The notes beneath the pieces were generated by a model, which saw nothing but the letters and a program-made list of their open reading frames with translations, had not been told where the DNA came from and made no database searches. DNA of 64,000 nucleotides from Paenibacillus sp. HWE-109 (GTDB lineage Bacteria > Bacillota > Bacilli > Paenibacillales > NBRC-103111), in assembly GCF_022163125.1 (NCBI RefSeq), contig NZ_CP091881.1, positions 5,580,001 through 5,644,000 on the forward strand. Direction: 5' to 3'. The position numbers and the translations under genes were made by a program. Shown here piece after piece: positions 52,334-60,892 of this stretch (position 1 is the first letter of the stretch; every line of letters starts with the position of its first letter).

Positions 52334-53260
52334 TTAATCAAAAATATCCATGCTTAAATATCTCTCGCCTGTATCCGGCGCAATACACAACACCCGTTTG
52401 CCAGCGCCTAGCTTACGAGCAACCTGCAAACCCGTCCAGACCGAAGCTCCTGCGGATGGCCCGACGAGTATACCCTCTTGGCTTGCTAGATCCCGCATCG
52501 TGCGGATGGCGTCCTCATCGGCAACTTGGACGATGTGATCATACACGCTTGTGTTCAAAATAGCCGGCACGAACCCCGGGCTTGTCCCAACAAGCTTGTG
52601 CGGACCAGGCTCCCCGCCTGAGAGCACAGGAGACCCTTTGGGCTCCACAACATAGATCTGAATATCTGGCAGTTTCTCCCGAAGAACCTCGCCTGTACCG
52701 GTAATTGTGCCTCCTGTACCCGAGGTTGCAATGAAGGCGTCCAGTCGCCCTTCCATTTGCTGCAGAATTTCCGGAGCCGTAGTCGTCCGATGGATGTCCG
52801 GATTCGCTGCATTCTCAAATTGCTGAGGAATATAACTGTTCGCAATTTGCTGCCGCAGTTCCTCCGCTTTGGCAATCGCCCCTGGCATCCGCTCCGCGGC
52901 TGGTGTAAGTACAACCTCTGCGCCATAGGCTTTGAGGATATTAATACGTTCTTTGCTCATATTATCCGGCATGATCAATATCGCTTTATAGCCCTTGGCG
53001 GCTGCATTCATCGCAAGTCCGATGCCGGTGTTGCCGCTTGTCGGCTCAATGATCGTAGCCCCAGGACGAAGAAGTCCTTTTTTCTCAGCCTGCTCAATTA
53101 AGTTATAAGCAGCACGATCCTTCACACTGCCGCTTGGATTGAAATATTCCAGCTTTACATAGAGTTCAGCGTCACCTGGCTCGACCAATCGGTTAATCCG
53201 CACTGCCGGCGTATCTCCGATGAGCTCTGTGATGCTGCCTACCATTCTGTTCTGCGCCAT
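52334..53260 (-). CDS. cysK: Cysteine synthase (O-acetylserine sulfhydrylase)
   Basis: PLP enzyme making cysteine from O-acetylserine and sulfide. 308 residues: IGDTPAVRINRL, NPSGSVKDRAAYNLIE with the PLP lysine, EPTSGNTGIGLA and ATSGTGGTITGTGEVLRE for phosphate binding. The ATG at 53260 follows AGAGGAG by 9 nt; the open frame reaches 53332 and would overlap the MFS gene. It ends beside an 8-bp tandem repeat. Confidence 0.93.
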   Translation of the reverse strand: MAQNRMVGSITELIGDTPAVRINRLVEPGDAELYVKLEYFNPSGSVKDRAAYNLIEQAEKKGLLRPGATIIEPTSGNTGIGLAMNAAAKGYKAILIMPDNMSKERINILKAYGAEVVLTPAAERMPGAIAKAEELRQQIANSYIPQQFENAANPDIHRTTTAPEILQQMEGRLDAFIATSGTGGTITGTGEVLREKLPDIQIYVVEPKGSPVLSGGEPGPHKLVGTSPGFVPAILNTSVYDHIVQVADEDAIRTMRDLASQEGILVGPSAGASVWTGLQVARKLGAGKRVLCIAPDTGERYLSMDIFD

Positions 53261-53328
53261 GTCTGCACGCTCCTCTTCCCCATAATAACCGACTATACCC
53301 ACATTTTTATCGGGAATTGAAACAAAAG

Positions 53329-54639
53329 TCAAGGCTTAATTACCGAAAGCTGCCTTTTCATAAAATACCAACTCACTAGCGGCGAGCTGCCGATAACCAA
53401 TAACAGCACATTGATTACTAGCGGAGCTTTGCTCCAGGATATAACGCCAATGAAGAGTAAAACGCCCAGCATACGGCCTGCATTCAAGGATAATTCCCTC
53501 AGCACGATGTACTCTTCCCGCTGTTTCGCGCTTGCCTCATTAGAACCAATCAGATCGAAGACAGCTGACACCATTGGCACCGAATACATCGGGAAAAAGA
53601 GAGAAGCTCCCAACCCAAAAAGGAGCAGCGTGCTATACCCCATTTTCCAGAAAAAAGGGAATATTACCACGACGACCATGACAGCACCGATGAGCATGCT
53701 TATTTTACGAAAATGCGGTTTGATGAATCGACCTGCTGCCCAGAAGCTAACTAAGGAAACAGCTGATGTAATCAGTACAAAATTGCCCAGACTCGCTTCA
53801 CTGGCTGTAGATATGTAGACGAGCAACGCGATCATGAAGCCAAAAACGCCTTCCCGAACGCCTTGAAATACGAGGGCCAGACTCACACGCTTCCAAGGGG
53901 TCTCCGACTGGCGGAGACAGCGCAAAGGAAACAGCCATTCATAGGTGCCCTGCACCTTGCGTTTTTTGAGAAAGAAACTAATGACCACACCAAGCAGAAA
54001 TACACCTAACGAAATGGAAAAAATCAAACGGTAGCCACTGACGTCCCCGAGCCGAATAATCAACACGCCCGAAATCCACGGAGCCACAATCCCCGCGCCT
54101 GAGCCCAGAAGCCCGATCCAACCATTAAAACGGTCGCGGTTATCAGGGTCTGTTACTTCAAAGTAGACCACATTAAAAGCAACCCAAAATAGACCCGATG
54201 ATATCCCCTGCACCATGCCGAGCCAAACAAAGTAATGTATACTGCTTGGTCCCAGCCACAAAACCAGCATATAGAAAACCGCTGAAACCGAAACCCCAAC
54301 TCGCAAACAGTTCATCTTATTATGTTCCTTGACCCATTTGCCAGCCAGCCAGAAGGTGATGGCCATCGTCAGATGTGTGGCTAGTGTAAACCAGCCAATA
54401 AGTGCAAAATCATTTTTGGCTTTCCACAAATAAACGCCAACGAAAGTCCCTGATAAAGCGTTCGCGCTTCCGAACAAGGTATGAACGATGAGCAATAAAA
54501 TGGACTGTGCATCCAAACGCCCTTTATGGACCTTAGCCTTATTCCCGCCACCGCTTGCTTGATGACCAAAATAATTGCCCGTTCGTCCTTCCGCTACCCG
54601 TGCTTGTCTCCTTCTCGTCTGGCTCTGATCCTTATGCAT
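53329..54639 (-). CDS. Major facilitator superfamily transporter
   Basis: A 436-residue membrane protein with about twelve membrane segments after a basic, Gly/Gln-rich N-terminal tail of some 45 residues (ARVAEGRTGNYFGHQASGGG). WLAGKWVKEHNKMNCLRVG fits the loop after segment 2 and FEVTDPDNRDRFNGWIG lies between segments 4 and 5. The substrate is unknown. Its ribosome site is weak (GGTAGG). It lies 70 nt upstream of cysK, probably same transcript. Confidence 0.82.
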   Translation of the reverse strand: MHKDQSQTRRRQARVAEGRTGNYFGHQASGGGNKAKVHKGRLDAQSILLLIVHTLFGSANALSGTFVGVYLWKAKNDFALIGWFTLATHLTMAITFWLAGKWVKEHNKMNCLRVGVSVSAVFYMLVLWLGPSSIHYFVWLGMVQGISSGLFWVAFNVVYFEVTDPDNRDRFNGWIGLLGSGAGIVAPWISGVLIIRLGDVSGYRLIFSISLGVFLLGVVISFFLKKRKVQGTYEWLFPLRCLRQSETPWKRVSLALVFQGVREGVFGFMIALLVYISTASEASLGNFVLITSAVSLVSFWAAGRFIKPHFRKISMLIGAVMVVVVIFPFFWKMGYSTLLLFGLGASLFFPMYSVPMVSAVFDLIGSNEASAKQREEYIVLRELSLNAGRMLGVLLFIGVISWSKAPLVINVLLLVIGSSPLVSWYFMKRQLSVIKP

Positions 54640-54716
54640 ACGCCTACCATCCTTCCCACCATTGAAACGCTCTTGTTAAGCTTCCCCAATGGAGTGAAAA
54701 TATGAGGCATTACAAC

Positions 54717-54746
54717 GAAAAAACCGAGTCCACCAGGACTCGGTTC
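54717..54746 (-). terminator. Intrinsic terminator
   Basis: Minus-strand AACCGAGTCC / GGACTCGGTT with TGGT loop and TTTTTCG, just after the zinc-ribbon gene. Confidence 0.92.
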
Positions 54747-54752
54747 TACGCA

Positions 54753-55253
54753 TTATTCCGATTTAATTCGGGAGACCATCAGCAATCGATCGGTATCCGA
54801 TAAGATTTTTTCTACTTTGAAGCAGGATGGGCAGACATAAACGTTAAGTGTAAAAGGACCTGTCAAAAAGGCGCTTCCTAACGTTTTGGGAATAACAGGA
54901 GTAAAGGAAGCTTCGCTGACCACTTCATCGCCGGCAAGCAACAGCAGTTCATGACAGCTTGAGCATTCCGGTGCTTCTTCCTGCTCATCCGTGATGTGCT
55001 GAACTTTCTCGCCATATTTGTCAAGCGGTTCGTCAGAGTCATCCCATGCCAAAGATAAATCTTCATCGGCATCCACGTATTCCTGCTCATCAAAACGGAG
55101 CGGCTGACCGGTTTGCTTCACTTTCAGATCAATGCTCCGATAATCGTTCAATTCGTTAAAACAGTGCGGACATTCGTCTTCTGGTCCGATTTCTGGATCC
55201 CAAACGATCTCGGTTTGGCACCATGGACAAACTACTTCCTCATTCGCGCTCAT
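54753..55253 (-). CDS. Double zinc-ribbon protein of unknown function
   Basis: A 166-residue acidic protein with two Cys pairs at each end: CPWC (9-12) and CPHC (28-31), then CSSC and CPSC in the second half. Between them is an acidic, probably flexible stretch (EQEYVDADEDLSLAWDDSD). No membrane segment. The ATG at 55253 is 8 nt after GGTGGAGG. It follows the PspA/DUF350 genes on the same strand, so a role in the envelope-stress set is possible but unproven. Confidence 0.75.
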   Translation of the reverse strand: MSANEEVVCPWCQTEIVWDPEIGPEDECPHCFNELNDYRSIDLKVKQTGQPLRFDEQEYVDADEDLSLAWDDSDEPLDKYGEKVQHITDEQEEAPECSSCHELLLLAGDEVVSEASFTPVIPKTLGSAFLTGPFTLNVYVCPSCFKVEKILSDTDRLLMVSRIKSE

Positions 55254-55277
55254 TTCGTAATCCTCCACCTAATGCAT

Positions 55278-55361
55278 TCATGCATATTTCACTAAATAAT
55301 AAACCCCAGCCGCCACAAATACAATTGCAATGGCAAACAAGGTGCCCCACAGGTATTTCAT
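55278..55361 (-). CDS. 27-residue single-pass membrane peptide
   Basis: A 28-codon gene: MKYLWGTLFAIAIVFV followed by AAGVYYLVKYA and TGA. One hydrophobic helix spans nearly the whole peptide with a lysine at each end. Its ATG is 8 nt after a perfect TTGGAGG site. It lies between DUF350 and the zinc-ribbon gene on the same strand with short gaps, so it is probably co-expressed with them. No family known to me. Confidence 0.6.
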   Translation of the reverse strand: MKYLWGTLFAIAIVFVAAGVYYLVKYA

Positions 55362-55389
55362 TGTTCAAGCCTCCAAGAGTATGTAGATA

Positions 55390-55809
55390 CTAGGTTACAC
55401 AAGCTCCAACTACGTATGAAAGGGAAACGGAAATGGTCAGAGACAAGAAACCGACAGCACGATTATCCTTTTTGATTTCTTCATCAATTTTAAAATAAGG
55501 CGTCAAAAATTCAAAAATGAAGTAGGCAACCAACAACAGCAAGAAACCGTACCCTGCCCAGATGAGAGAATGCATCATCGTATCATTGTTGAGAATCGCA
55601 AAGCGGAATAAATTACAAATCCCAAAAATTTTCCCGCCTGTTGCCATCGCCACAGATAAATTCCCTTTTTTGATTTCTGCCCAGTCATCATACTTGGTCA
55701 GCAATTCAAAAATCGTTAGAAAGACGACGAGTGCGACAACGGCTACTGCAAAGAATGCAAGCGTCGATAAATACGGGTTACTAAGCAACACATCCACCTC
55801 TTCATTCAT
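55390..55809 (-). CDS. DUF350-family membrane protein (YshE-like)
   Basis: A 139-residue membrane protein with four predicted segments (about 12-34, 50-68, 80-100, 118-138) and conserved polar residues in AMATGGKIFGICN. It matches the DUF350/UPF0719 family, whose function is unknown and which occurs near PspA genes. In B. subtilis the homologue yshE follows mutSB; here mutS2, pspA, DUF350 keep a similar order. Confidence 0.82.
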   Translation of the reverse strand: MNEEVDVLLSNPYLSTLAFFAVAVVALVVFLTIFELLTKYDDWAEIKKGNLSVAMATGGKIFGICNLFRFAILNNDTMMHSLIWAGYGFLLLLVAYFIFEFLTPYFKIDEEIKKDNRAVGFLSLTISVSLSYVVGACVT

Positions 55810-55879
55810 ATCGTCTCCTGCCTTCCCTCAAATAGTAGAGACTTTAATCTTTGTTATAAAGATCCCTATATATGGTAGA

Positions 55880-55904
55880 AGAGACTGAGTTTAGCTCAGT
55901 CTCT
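55880..55904 (-). terminator. Hairpin between pspA and DUF350 gene
   Basis: AGAGACTGAG / CTCAGTCTCT with a 5-nt loop and no clear T-tract. It may be a partial terminator or stabilising stem. Confidence 0.6.
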
Positions 55905-55926
55905 CGCAGGTACTACTAGTATATCA

Positions 55927-56607
55927 TTAGGATTGTTTTTTTTCAGCAAGCTTTGCTTTCATCGCTGCCAATTCGTCGTCAATGCCGCTGCTGCCTGCGC
56001 CAAGTCCAGCAAGCTCATCATCTAAGCTGCGGTTTTTAGCGCGAATTTCACCGCTTGCTTGCGCTTCAGCTTCCATCTGAAGCACTTTCTCGCTCATGCG
56101 GTCGAACCCTTTAGCTGCATTGTCGGTACCGAAGCCGGACATCGCTTGATTGATTTGTTTTTGCGCTTTGGCTGTTTCAGCACGGGCAATCAACAAATCT
56201 TTCTTGTTCTTCATTTTGTTAAACTCGTCTTTCATCTCTGTCAATTGACCGCGAAGCTGATCGGCATTCGTTTTGGCCAGATCGTATTGACGTTTCAACT
56301 CATCATAACGAGCTTGATGCTCTTTCTTGTCTTCCAACGCGCGGCGAGCCAAGTCTTCATTACCGGACTCAAGAGCTTTCATCGCTTGCTCTGTGCGTTT
56401 GGTAACCATTTCTTCGGATTCTTCGAATTGAAGCTTGAATTTCTTCTCAATCGCAATGGATTTAGCAACCGCAGATTCAGCTTCCAAGATATCCTCTTCC
56501 ATGTCGCGCAAGAACTGATTCAACATTTTAACCGGATCTTCCGCTTTGTCCAGCATATCATTGATTGAAGCCATCGTCATGTCACGCAGTCTTTTGAAAA
56601 TTCCCAT
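55927..56607 (-). CDS. pspA: PspA/IM30-family membrane-stress protein
   Basis: A 226-residue, almost wholly coiled-coil protein: MGIFKRLRDMTMASINDML amphipathic start, DPVKMLNQFLRDMEEDI, then long charged helices and an ending ELAAMKAKLAEKKQS. PspA/LiaH/Vipp1 proteins polymerise on damaged membranes. ATG follows AGGAGG. It precedes DUF350, the 27-aa peptide and the zinc-ribbon gene; this set may form one membrane-maintenance unit. Confidence 0.92.
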   Translation of the reverse strand: MGIFKRLRDMTMASINDMLDKAEDPVKMLNQFLRDMEEDILEAESAVAKSIAIEKKFKLQFEESEEMVTKRTEQAMKALESGNEDLARRALEDKKEHQARYDELKRQYDLAKTNADQLRGQLTEMKDEFNKMKNKKDLLIARAETAKAQKQINQAMSGFGTDNAAKGFDRMSEKVLQMEAEAQASGEIRAKNRSLDDELAGLGAGSSGIDDELAAMKAKLAEKKQS

Positions 56608-56750
56608 TTGTAAATTCCTCCTAAGTTTGATGAAAATTAAATTGTATAATTGGCATAACGTTTTTTTAAGATTTAATCACCGGTGCTTACACACATTACA
56701 TACGCAGTCTCAAACCAGGAGTTTCAAAAAGACGAAAAAAATTTTCAACG

Positions 56751-59114
56751 TTATTTCAATTCGACCACGGTGACTCCGGCGCCACCCTCATTGTAGTTCC
56801 CCATTCGGTAACTTTTCACATGTTTGTGGCGGCGTAAATACTCTTGCATGCCTGTGCGCAGCACGCCTGTGCCTTTGCCATGAATCAGGTACACTTGCCC
56901 AAAATTGCTTAAGAAGGATTCATCCAAAAAGCGATCAGCCTCGATTAGCGCTTCCTCCACATTTAGTCCTCGCATATCGAGCTCCATCTTGACATTATCG
57001 TCGCGTGTTCGCTTGAGCGTCGTTGCCGCTTGATGCACCGGCTTCTTCTGTGCCTGACCTCCGACCTTCTCGAGGTTGGACAGCGCCACCTTCATCTTCA
57101 TGATGCCTAGCTGGACAGTCGCTTCGGTCGGGCTCACAATCTCTACGACGTGACCCTTCTGACCCAGGGTCACGACGCGCACTTCATCACCGGCCTCGAT
57201 GCGCTCAGGCCGCTTCTTCGCTGCGCGCACCTGCTTCTCGCGCAGCTCCGGCGCCGCCTGGTCGAGGCGGCGCTTCGCTTCGACCAGCCGGTGGTCCTTG
57301 ACCCCGCCGGCTTCTTCCTGCGCCATGCGCCGCAGATCGGCGATGACTTCGTCCGCCTCGCGGCGCGCCTTGGCGACAGCCTCACGCGCGTCGCGCTCGG
57401 CCTTCTCGAGCAGCTTGTCGCGCTGCTCGTCGAACTTCACCTGCTGCGCCTCCAGCGCCTGGCGCATCTCTTCAGCCTCGCGCCGCAACTGCTCAGCGCT
57501 TAGGCGCTCGGCTTCGGCGATGAGGCGGTTCTCTTCGAGCGATGCGATCATCGACTCGACGCGCTTATCTTCTTCGCCCACCTGCGTGCGCGCATGTTCA
57601 ATAATGCGGCGTGACAAGCCCAGACGCTCGGCAATCGCAAAAGCATTGCTTCGCCCCGGCACACCGACAAGCAAACGATAGGTTGGACTTAGTGTTTGTA
57701 CATCAAATTCCATACTGGCATTAATGGTTCCTTGCTTTTGGTACGCGTAGGCTTTGAGTTCTGAATAATGGGTCGTCGCAATAATTCGACAGCCGATTTG
57801 ATGGATGTAGTCCAGAATAGAAATCGCTAAAGCGGACCCTTCCGCAGGATCCGTACCAGCGCCAAGCTCATCCAGCAAGACTAAGCTCTTTGGCGTCATA
57901 TCCCTTAAAATACTTATAATATTCGTCATGTGACTGGAAAAAGTACTCAAGTTTTGTTCAATACTCTGCTCGTCGCCAATATCCGCGTAGATAGCATCAA
58001 ACACGCATAGTTGACTGCCTTCTTCGGCTGGAACGAATAATCCTGACATCGCCATTAAGCTTAGAAGACCTACGGTCTTCAGGGAAACGGTTTTCCCCCC
58101 TGTATTAGGGCCTGTCACAATAATTTGCGAATAATCATTTCCCAGCTCCAAATCAAGCGGCACGACGGCATCCGCCGCGATTAATGGATGGCGGCCTCGC
58201 TTAATTTTGATGAAACCACGGTCATTTAAGCGCGGCATCGTCGCTTTCAATTCTCTGGCCAAACCGGCTTTGGCGAATGTGAAATCAAGCTCCGCAAGAA
58301 GATCTACATCCTCTACAAGCACATCCACTTGCTCAGCAACCAGCTCTGTCAACGCTCTTAGAATCTTCTCAACTTCCACTTCTTCTTTGAACTTGAGTTC
58401 ACGAATTTTGTTATTCAACTGCACGATGGCATCGGGTTCAATATACAATGTCGCGCCAGAAGCGGACTGATCATGAATTGTCCCGCCAAAGCTGGAACGA
58501 TATTCGGATTTAACGGGTATCACGAATCGGTCATTCCGAATCGTGATCAGAACATCCTGCAGCATTTTCTGGATAGATGAGTTGCGCAGCATCTGCTCCA
58601 AGCGTTCGCGCACTCTGCTTTCGCCTGTCCGAAGCTCACTGCGCACTCTGCCCAGTTCAGGACTTGCGCTGTCTACGACGACCGCATTCTCATCAATACA
58701 GCTGTTTATTTTATCTTCCAACGGTTTATTTTCAGTAAGTAAATCAACCTGATCCTTGAGCATAGGCACAGCATATTCATCAGCATGAACGGCCAGTACA
58801 AAACGCTTCAACCTGCGACTTCCAAATAGCGTGGTGGAAATATCAAGCAGTTCAGAGGGATTCAACATGCCGCCAATACGGGCACGATGCAAGGAGGATC
58901 GAATATCACGAATTCCTCCAAAAGGCGCATTACCTTTCAAACGCTCAATATTAACTGCCTCATCCGTTGCTTGAAGCCTAAGCTTGACCAGTTCAAAATC
59001 ACCCTTGGGTTCAAGCTTTTCCACAGCATCTTTCCCTAGTGAAGTTGCTGCGTGATGAGCCAGTTTATGTAAAATCTTCGCATAATCTAATGTTTTGATA
59101 ATTTTCTTATTCAA
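56751..59114 (-). CDS. mutS2: Endonuclease/ATPase MutS2
   Basis: A 787-residue MutS-like protein that limits recombination or rescues collided ribosomes. Core helices, Walker A GPNTGGKTVSLKTVG at about 330-345, Walker B LVLLDELGAGTDPAEG, a long coiled coil (about 515-635, very GC-rich) and a C-terminal Smr nuclease domain (LDMRGLNVEEAL and YLIHGKGTGVLRTG). A TTG at 59114 is 9 nt after AAGAGG and fits the family start NKKIIKTLDY. No MutS mismatch domain I is present, as expected. Confidence 0.95.
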   Translation of the reverse strand: MNKKIIKTLDYAKILHKLAHHAATSLGKDAVEKLEPKGDFELVKLRLQATDEAVNIERLKGNAPFGGIRDIRSSLHRARIGGMLNPSELLDISTTLFGSRRLKRFVLAVHADEYAVPMLKDQVDLLTENKPLEDKINSCIDENAVVVDSASPELGRVRSELRTGESRVRERLEQMLRNSSIQKMLQDVLITIRNDRFVIPVKSEYRSSFGGTIHDQSASGATLYIEPDAIVQLNNKIRELKFKEEVEVEKILRALTELVAEQVDVLVEDVDLLAELDFTFAKAGLARELKATMPRLNDRGFIKIKRGRHPLIAADAVVPLDLELGNDYSQIIVTGPNTGGKTVSLKTVGLLSLMAMSGLFVPAEEGSQLCVFDAIYADIGDEQSIEQNLSTFSSHMTNIISILRDMTPKSLVLLDELGAGTDPAEGSALAISILDYIHQIGCRIIATTHYSELKAYAYQKQGTINASMEFDVQTLSPTYRLLVGVPGRSNAFAIAERLGLSRRIIEHARTQVGEEDKRVESMIASLEENRLIAEAERLSAEQLRREAEEMRQALEAQQVKFDEQRDKLLEKAERDAREAVAKARREADEVIADLRRMAQEEAGGVKDHRLVEAKRRLDQAAPELREKQVRAAKKRPERIEAGDEVRVVTLGQKGHVVEIVSPTEATVQLGIMKMKVALSNLEKVGGQAQKKPVHQAATTLKRTRDDNVKMELDMRGLNVEEALIEADRFLDESFLSNFGQVYLIHGKGTGVLRTGMQEYLRRHKHVKSYRMGNYNEGGAGVTVVELK

Positions 59115-59354
59115 CAGTCCCAACCTCTTTTCTCTACCCTATAGTATAAACCAAACCGCACCTGATTAGCTACGGAGACAATGATTATATGGAAGATGCT
59201 GCCTACCATAATCTTATATTATTTGGGATACACTAAGTTGTGCACCTATTCCTTCTGCCAAGGAAAAGATAGCTTCAAACACGCCAAGCAAATTTCAACA
59301 AAAAACATTTCTTCTGTCATGAGAATTCTCAGCAGAACGAAGGAGGTCTACCAA

Positions 59355-59723
59355 ATGCATCTTCTTGGACATCTCGTAAGGTTTATTGTATCTGCTTTGG
59401 TCTTAATGTTTGTCAGTTGGCTAGTGCCGGGATTTAAGGTCGGCGGATTCTGGAGCGCATTTTTTCTAGCACTTGTTATCGCCGTCGCCGCTTGGATTAT
59501 TGAAGGGGTTTTCGGCAAACAAATCACTCCTTTTGGCAGAGGAATCGTAGGTTTTCTAGTGAGTGCGCTTGTCATTTGGGCCGCTCAATTTGTCGTGAGC
59601 AATGTATCGACGAGTGTAATAGGTGCAATTTTAGCCGCTTTAGTCATCGGGATCATCGACTTGTTCATCCCTGTGAAAACCCCCTTTGAACAAGGGATTT
59701 CAGGCAGAGAAGATCGTCGATAA
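59355..59723 (+). CDS. YvlD-like four-helix membrane protein
   Basis: A 122-residue membrane protein with four predicted helices and the family pattern LVPGFKVGGFWSAFFLAL, FGKQITPFGRG and LIDLFIPVKTPFEQG. It belongs to the YvlD / phage-holin-4-like superfamily of unknown role. The ATG at 59355 is 8 nt after AGGAGG; the open frame extends far upstream without support. Confidence 0.88.
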   Translation: MHLLGHLVRFIVSALVLMFVSWLVPGFKVGGFWSAFFLALVIAVAAWIIEGVFGKQITPFGRGIVGFLVSALVIWAAQFVVSNVSTSVIGAILAALVIGIIDLFIPVKTPFEQGISGREDRR

Positions 59724-59764
59724 AGCCTGTCAGTTTCCATAACTGATAACCGAGGCAAAGCCCA

Positions 59765-59810
59765 AAAAGGATCGGTCTGCAGCGGATTCATTCGCCGGGC
59801 CGATCTTTTC
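59765..59810 (+). terminator. Terminator of the YvlD-like gene
   Basis: AAGGATCGG / CCGATCTTTTC with internal bulges. Confidence 0.75.
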
Positions 59811-59904
59811 CATGAGATGATGGTTTCACCAGTTTGTCACTGTTTTTTCAAAACAGGTCGTGTACAATGAGGGAGAACCTAAAATCGATTACGGAGGAGT
59901 ACAT

Positions 59905-60294
59905 ATGAAAAAACTACTCGTTCTTTTAATGGGAATAGCCTTAGTCATTGCCATAGCTGCCTGTGGAAACAAAGATACCAAATCAGCTGGGTCGACAACA
60001 AGTCCTGCCCCTAGCGCAGCACAAACTGGTGGACAGCAAGTAGTGCTCAAAGCAACAAACTACAAATTCGACCAAACTGAATATCGCGTCAAAAAAGGTG
60101 AGCCTGTTACGATTACCCTGGATAATTCCCAAGGCGTGCACGGCGCTTCTATCAAAGAATTCAAAGTCAACTTGGATAATGGCAATAAAACCGTTACCTT
60201 CACACCTGACAAAGCAGGATCCTATCCGATCAACTGCTCGATTATGTGCGGATCGGGTCACGCGAATATGAAAACAACTTTGATTGTCGAATAA
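59905..60294 (+). CDS. CuA-type cupredoxin lipoprotein
   Basis: A 129-residue lipoprotein: lipobox AAC (Cys20), Ser/Thr/Pro linker, then a cupredoxin fold resembling subunit II of cytochrome oxidase. All ligands for a binuclear CuA site are present with the right spacing: His79, then Cys111, Cys115, His119 and Met122 (CSIMCGSGHANM). No membrane helix or other oxidase subunit follows, so it is not an intact oxidase subunit; electron transfer or copper handling outside the membrane is likely. ATG follows GGAGGAG. Confidence 0.88.
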   Translation: MKKLLVLLMGIALVIAIAACGNKDTKSAGSTTSPAPSAAQTGGQQVVLKATNYKFDQTEYRVKKGEPVTITLDNSQGVHGASIKEFKVNLDNGNKTVTFTPDKAGSYPINCSIMCGSGHANMKTTLIVE

Positions 60295-60311
60295 GATAAT
60301 TTAAACCGCAA

Positions 60312-60356
60312 AGGGCTGATCTCGAGTAAATTTCACTTGAGATCAGCCTTTTTTTT
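60312..60356 (+). terminator. Terminator of the CuA lipoprotein gene
   Basis: AGGGCTGATCTCGAGT / ACTTGAGATCAGCCT followed by TTTTTTT. Confidence 0.93.
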
Positions 60357-60375
60357 GTGCGTGGAACCGGTAAAC

Positions 60376-60738
60376 TTAACGACTCATCACTTTGGCTATC
60401 GTCTCCGTAACTCGATCCTTGTGAAAAGGCTTGACCAGAAAATCCTTGGCTCCGGCAGCAAAAGACTCCATAATCATCTTTTTCTGAGCAACCGCAGAGC
60501 ACATAACAATCCTCGCAGTCGGGTCATAGTCGATAATGCCTCTAACCGCCGTAATGCCATCCATCTCTGGCATCGTGATATCCATCGTAACCAAATCCGG
60601 CTTAACTTGTTTATATATGGTCATGGCTTCGAGTCCATTGGATGCTTCGGCAACGACCTCATGTCCGGCCTCTATCAATATTAATTTGAGCATCATCCTT
60701 AAAAATGCCGCATCATCAACAACCAGTATGTTTGCCAA
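60376..60738 (-). CDS. CheY-like single-domain response regulator
   Basis: A 120-residue stand-alone receiver: acidic pair in ILVVDDAAF, phospho-Asp in VTMDITMPEMDG (about 54), conserved Thr/Ser in MCSAV and Lys in FLVKPF. Starts with TTG 8 nt after AGGAGG. No chemotaxis genes are nearby; the family is used for flagellar-motor control in many Bacillales, but the partner here is unknown. Confidence 0.92.
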   Translation of the reverse strand: MANILVVDDAAFLRMMLKLILIEAGHEVVAEASNGLEAMTIYKQVKPDLVTMDITMPEMDGITAVRGIIDYDPTARIVMCSAVAQKKMIMESFAAGAKDFLVKPFHKDRVTETIAKVMSR

Positions 60739-60850
60739 ACTTGTTTCCTCCTATCATCCTGCTGTCTGCTGCAATCCCCCGCTTGCTGTATGATATACAA
60801 TGATTCTGGACAATCTCTGAACATGTATCGACCTTGGTGCTCAAAAACAA

Positions 60851-60892
60851 ATAGAAGCTGCCTTTTCTATACGTTCTAGAAAAGCAGCTTCT
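60851..60892 (-). terminator. Terminator of the zapA-cvpA transcript
   Basis: Minus-strand TAGAAGCTGCTTTTCTA / TAGAAAAGGCAGCTTCTA, followed by TTTGTTTTT. Confidence 0.92.

Noticed and set aside
52134..52563. Plus-strand frames rich in Arg/Pro/His/Ser around the tandem repeat
   Set aside because: They are products of the 8-bp repeat read in different frames and run into cysK antisense.
57150..57681. Overlapping plus-strand frames of up to 160 codons
   Set aside because: They are antisense to the GC-rich MutS2 coiled coil, with Ser/Arg-rich low-complexity translation.
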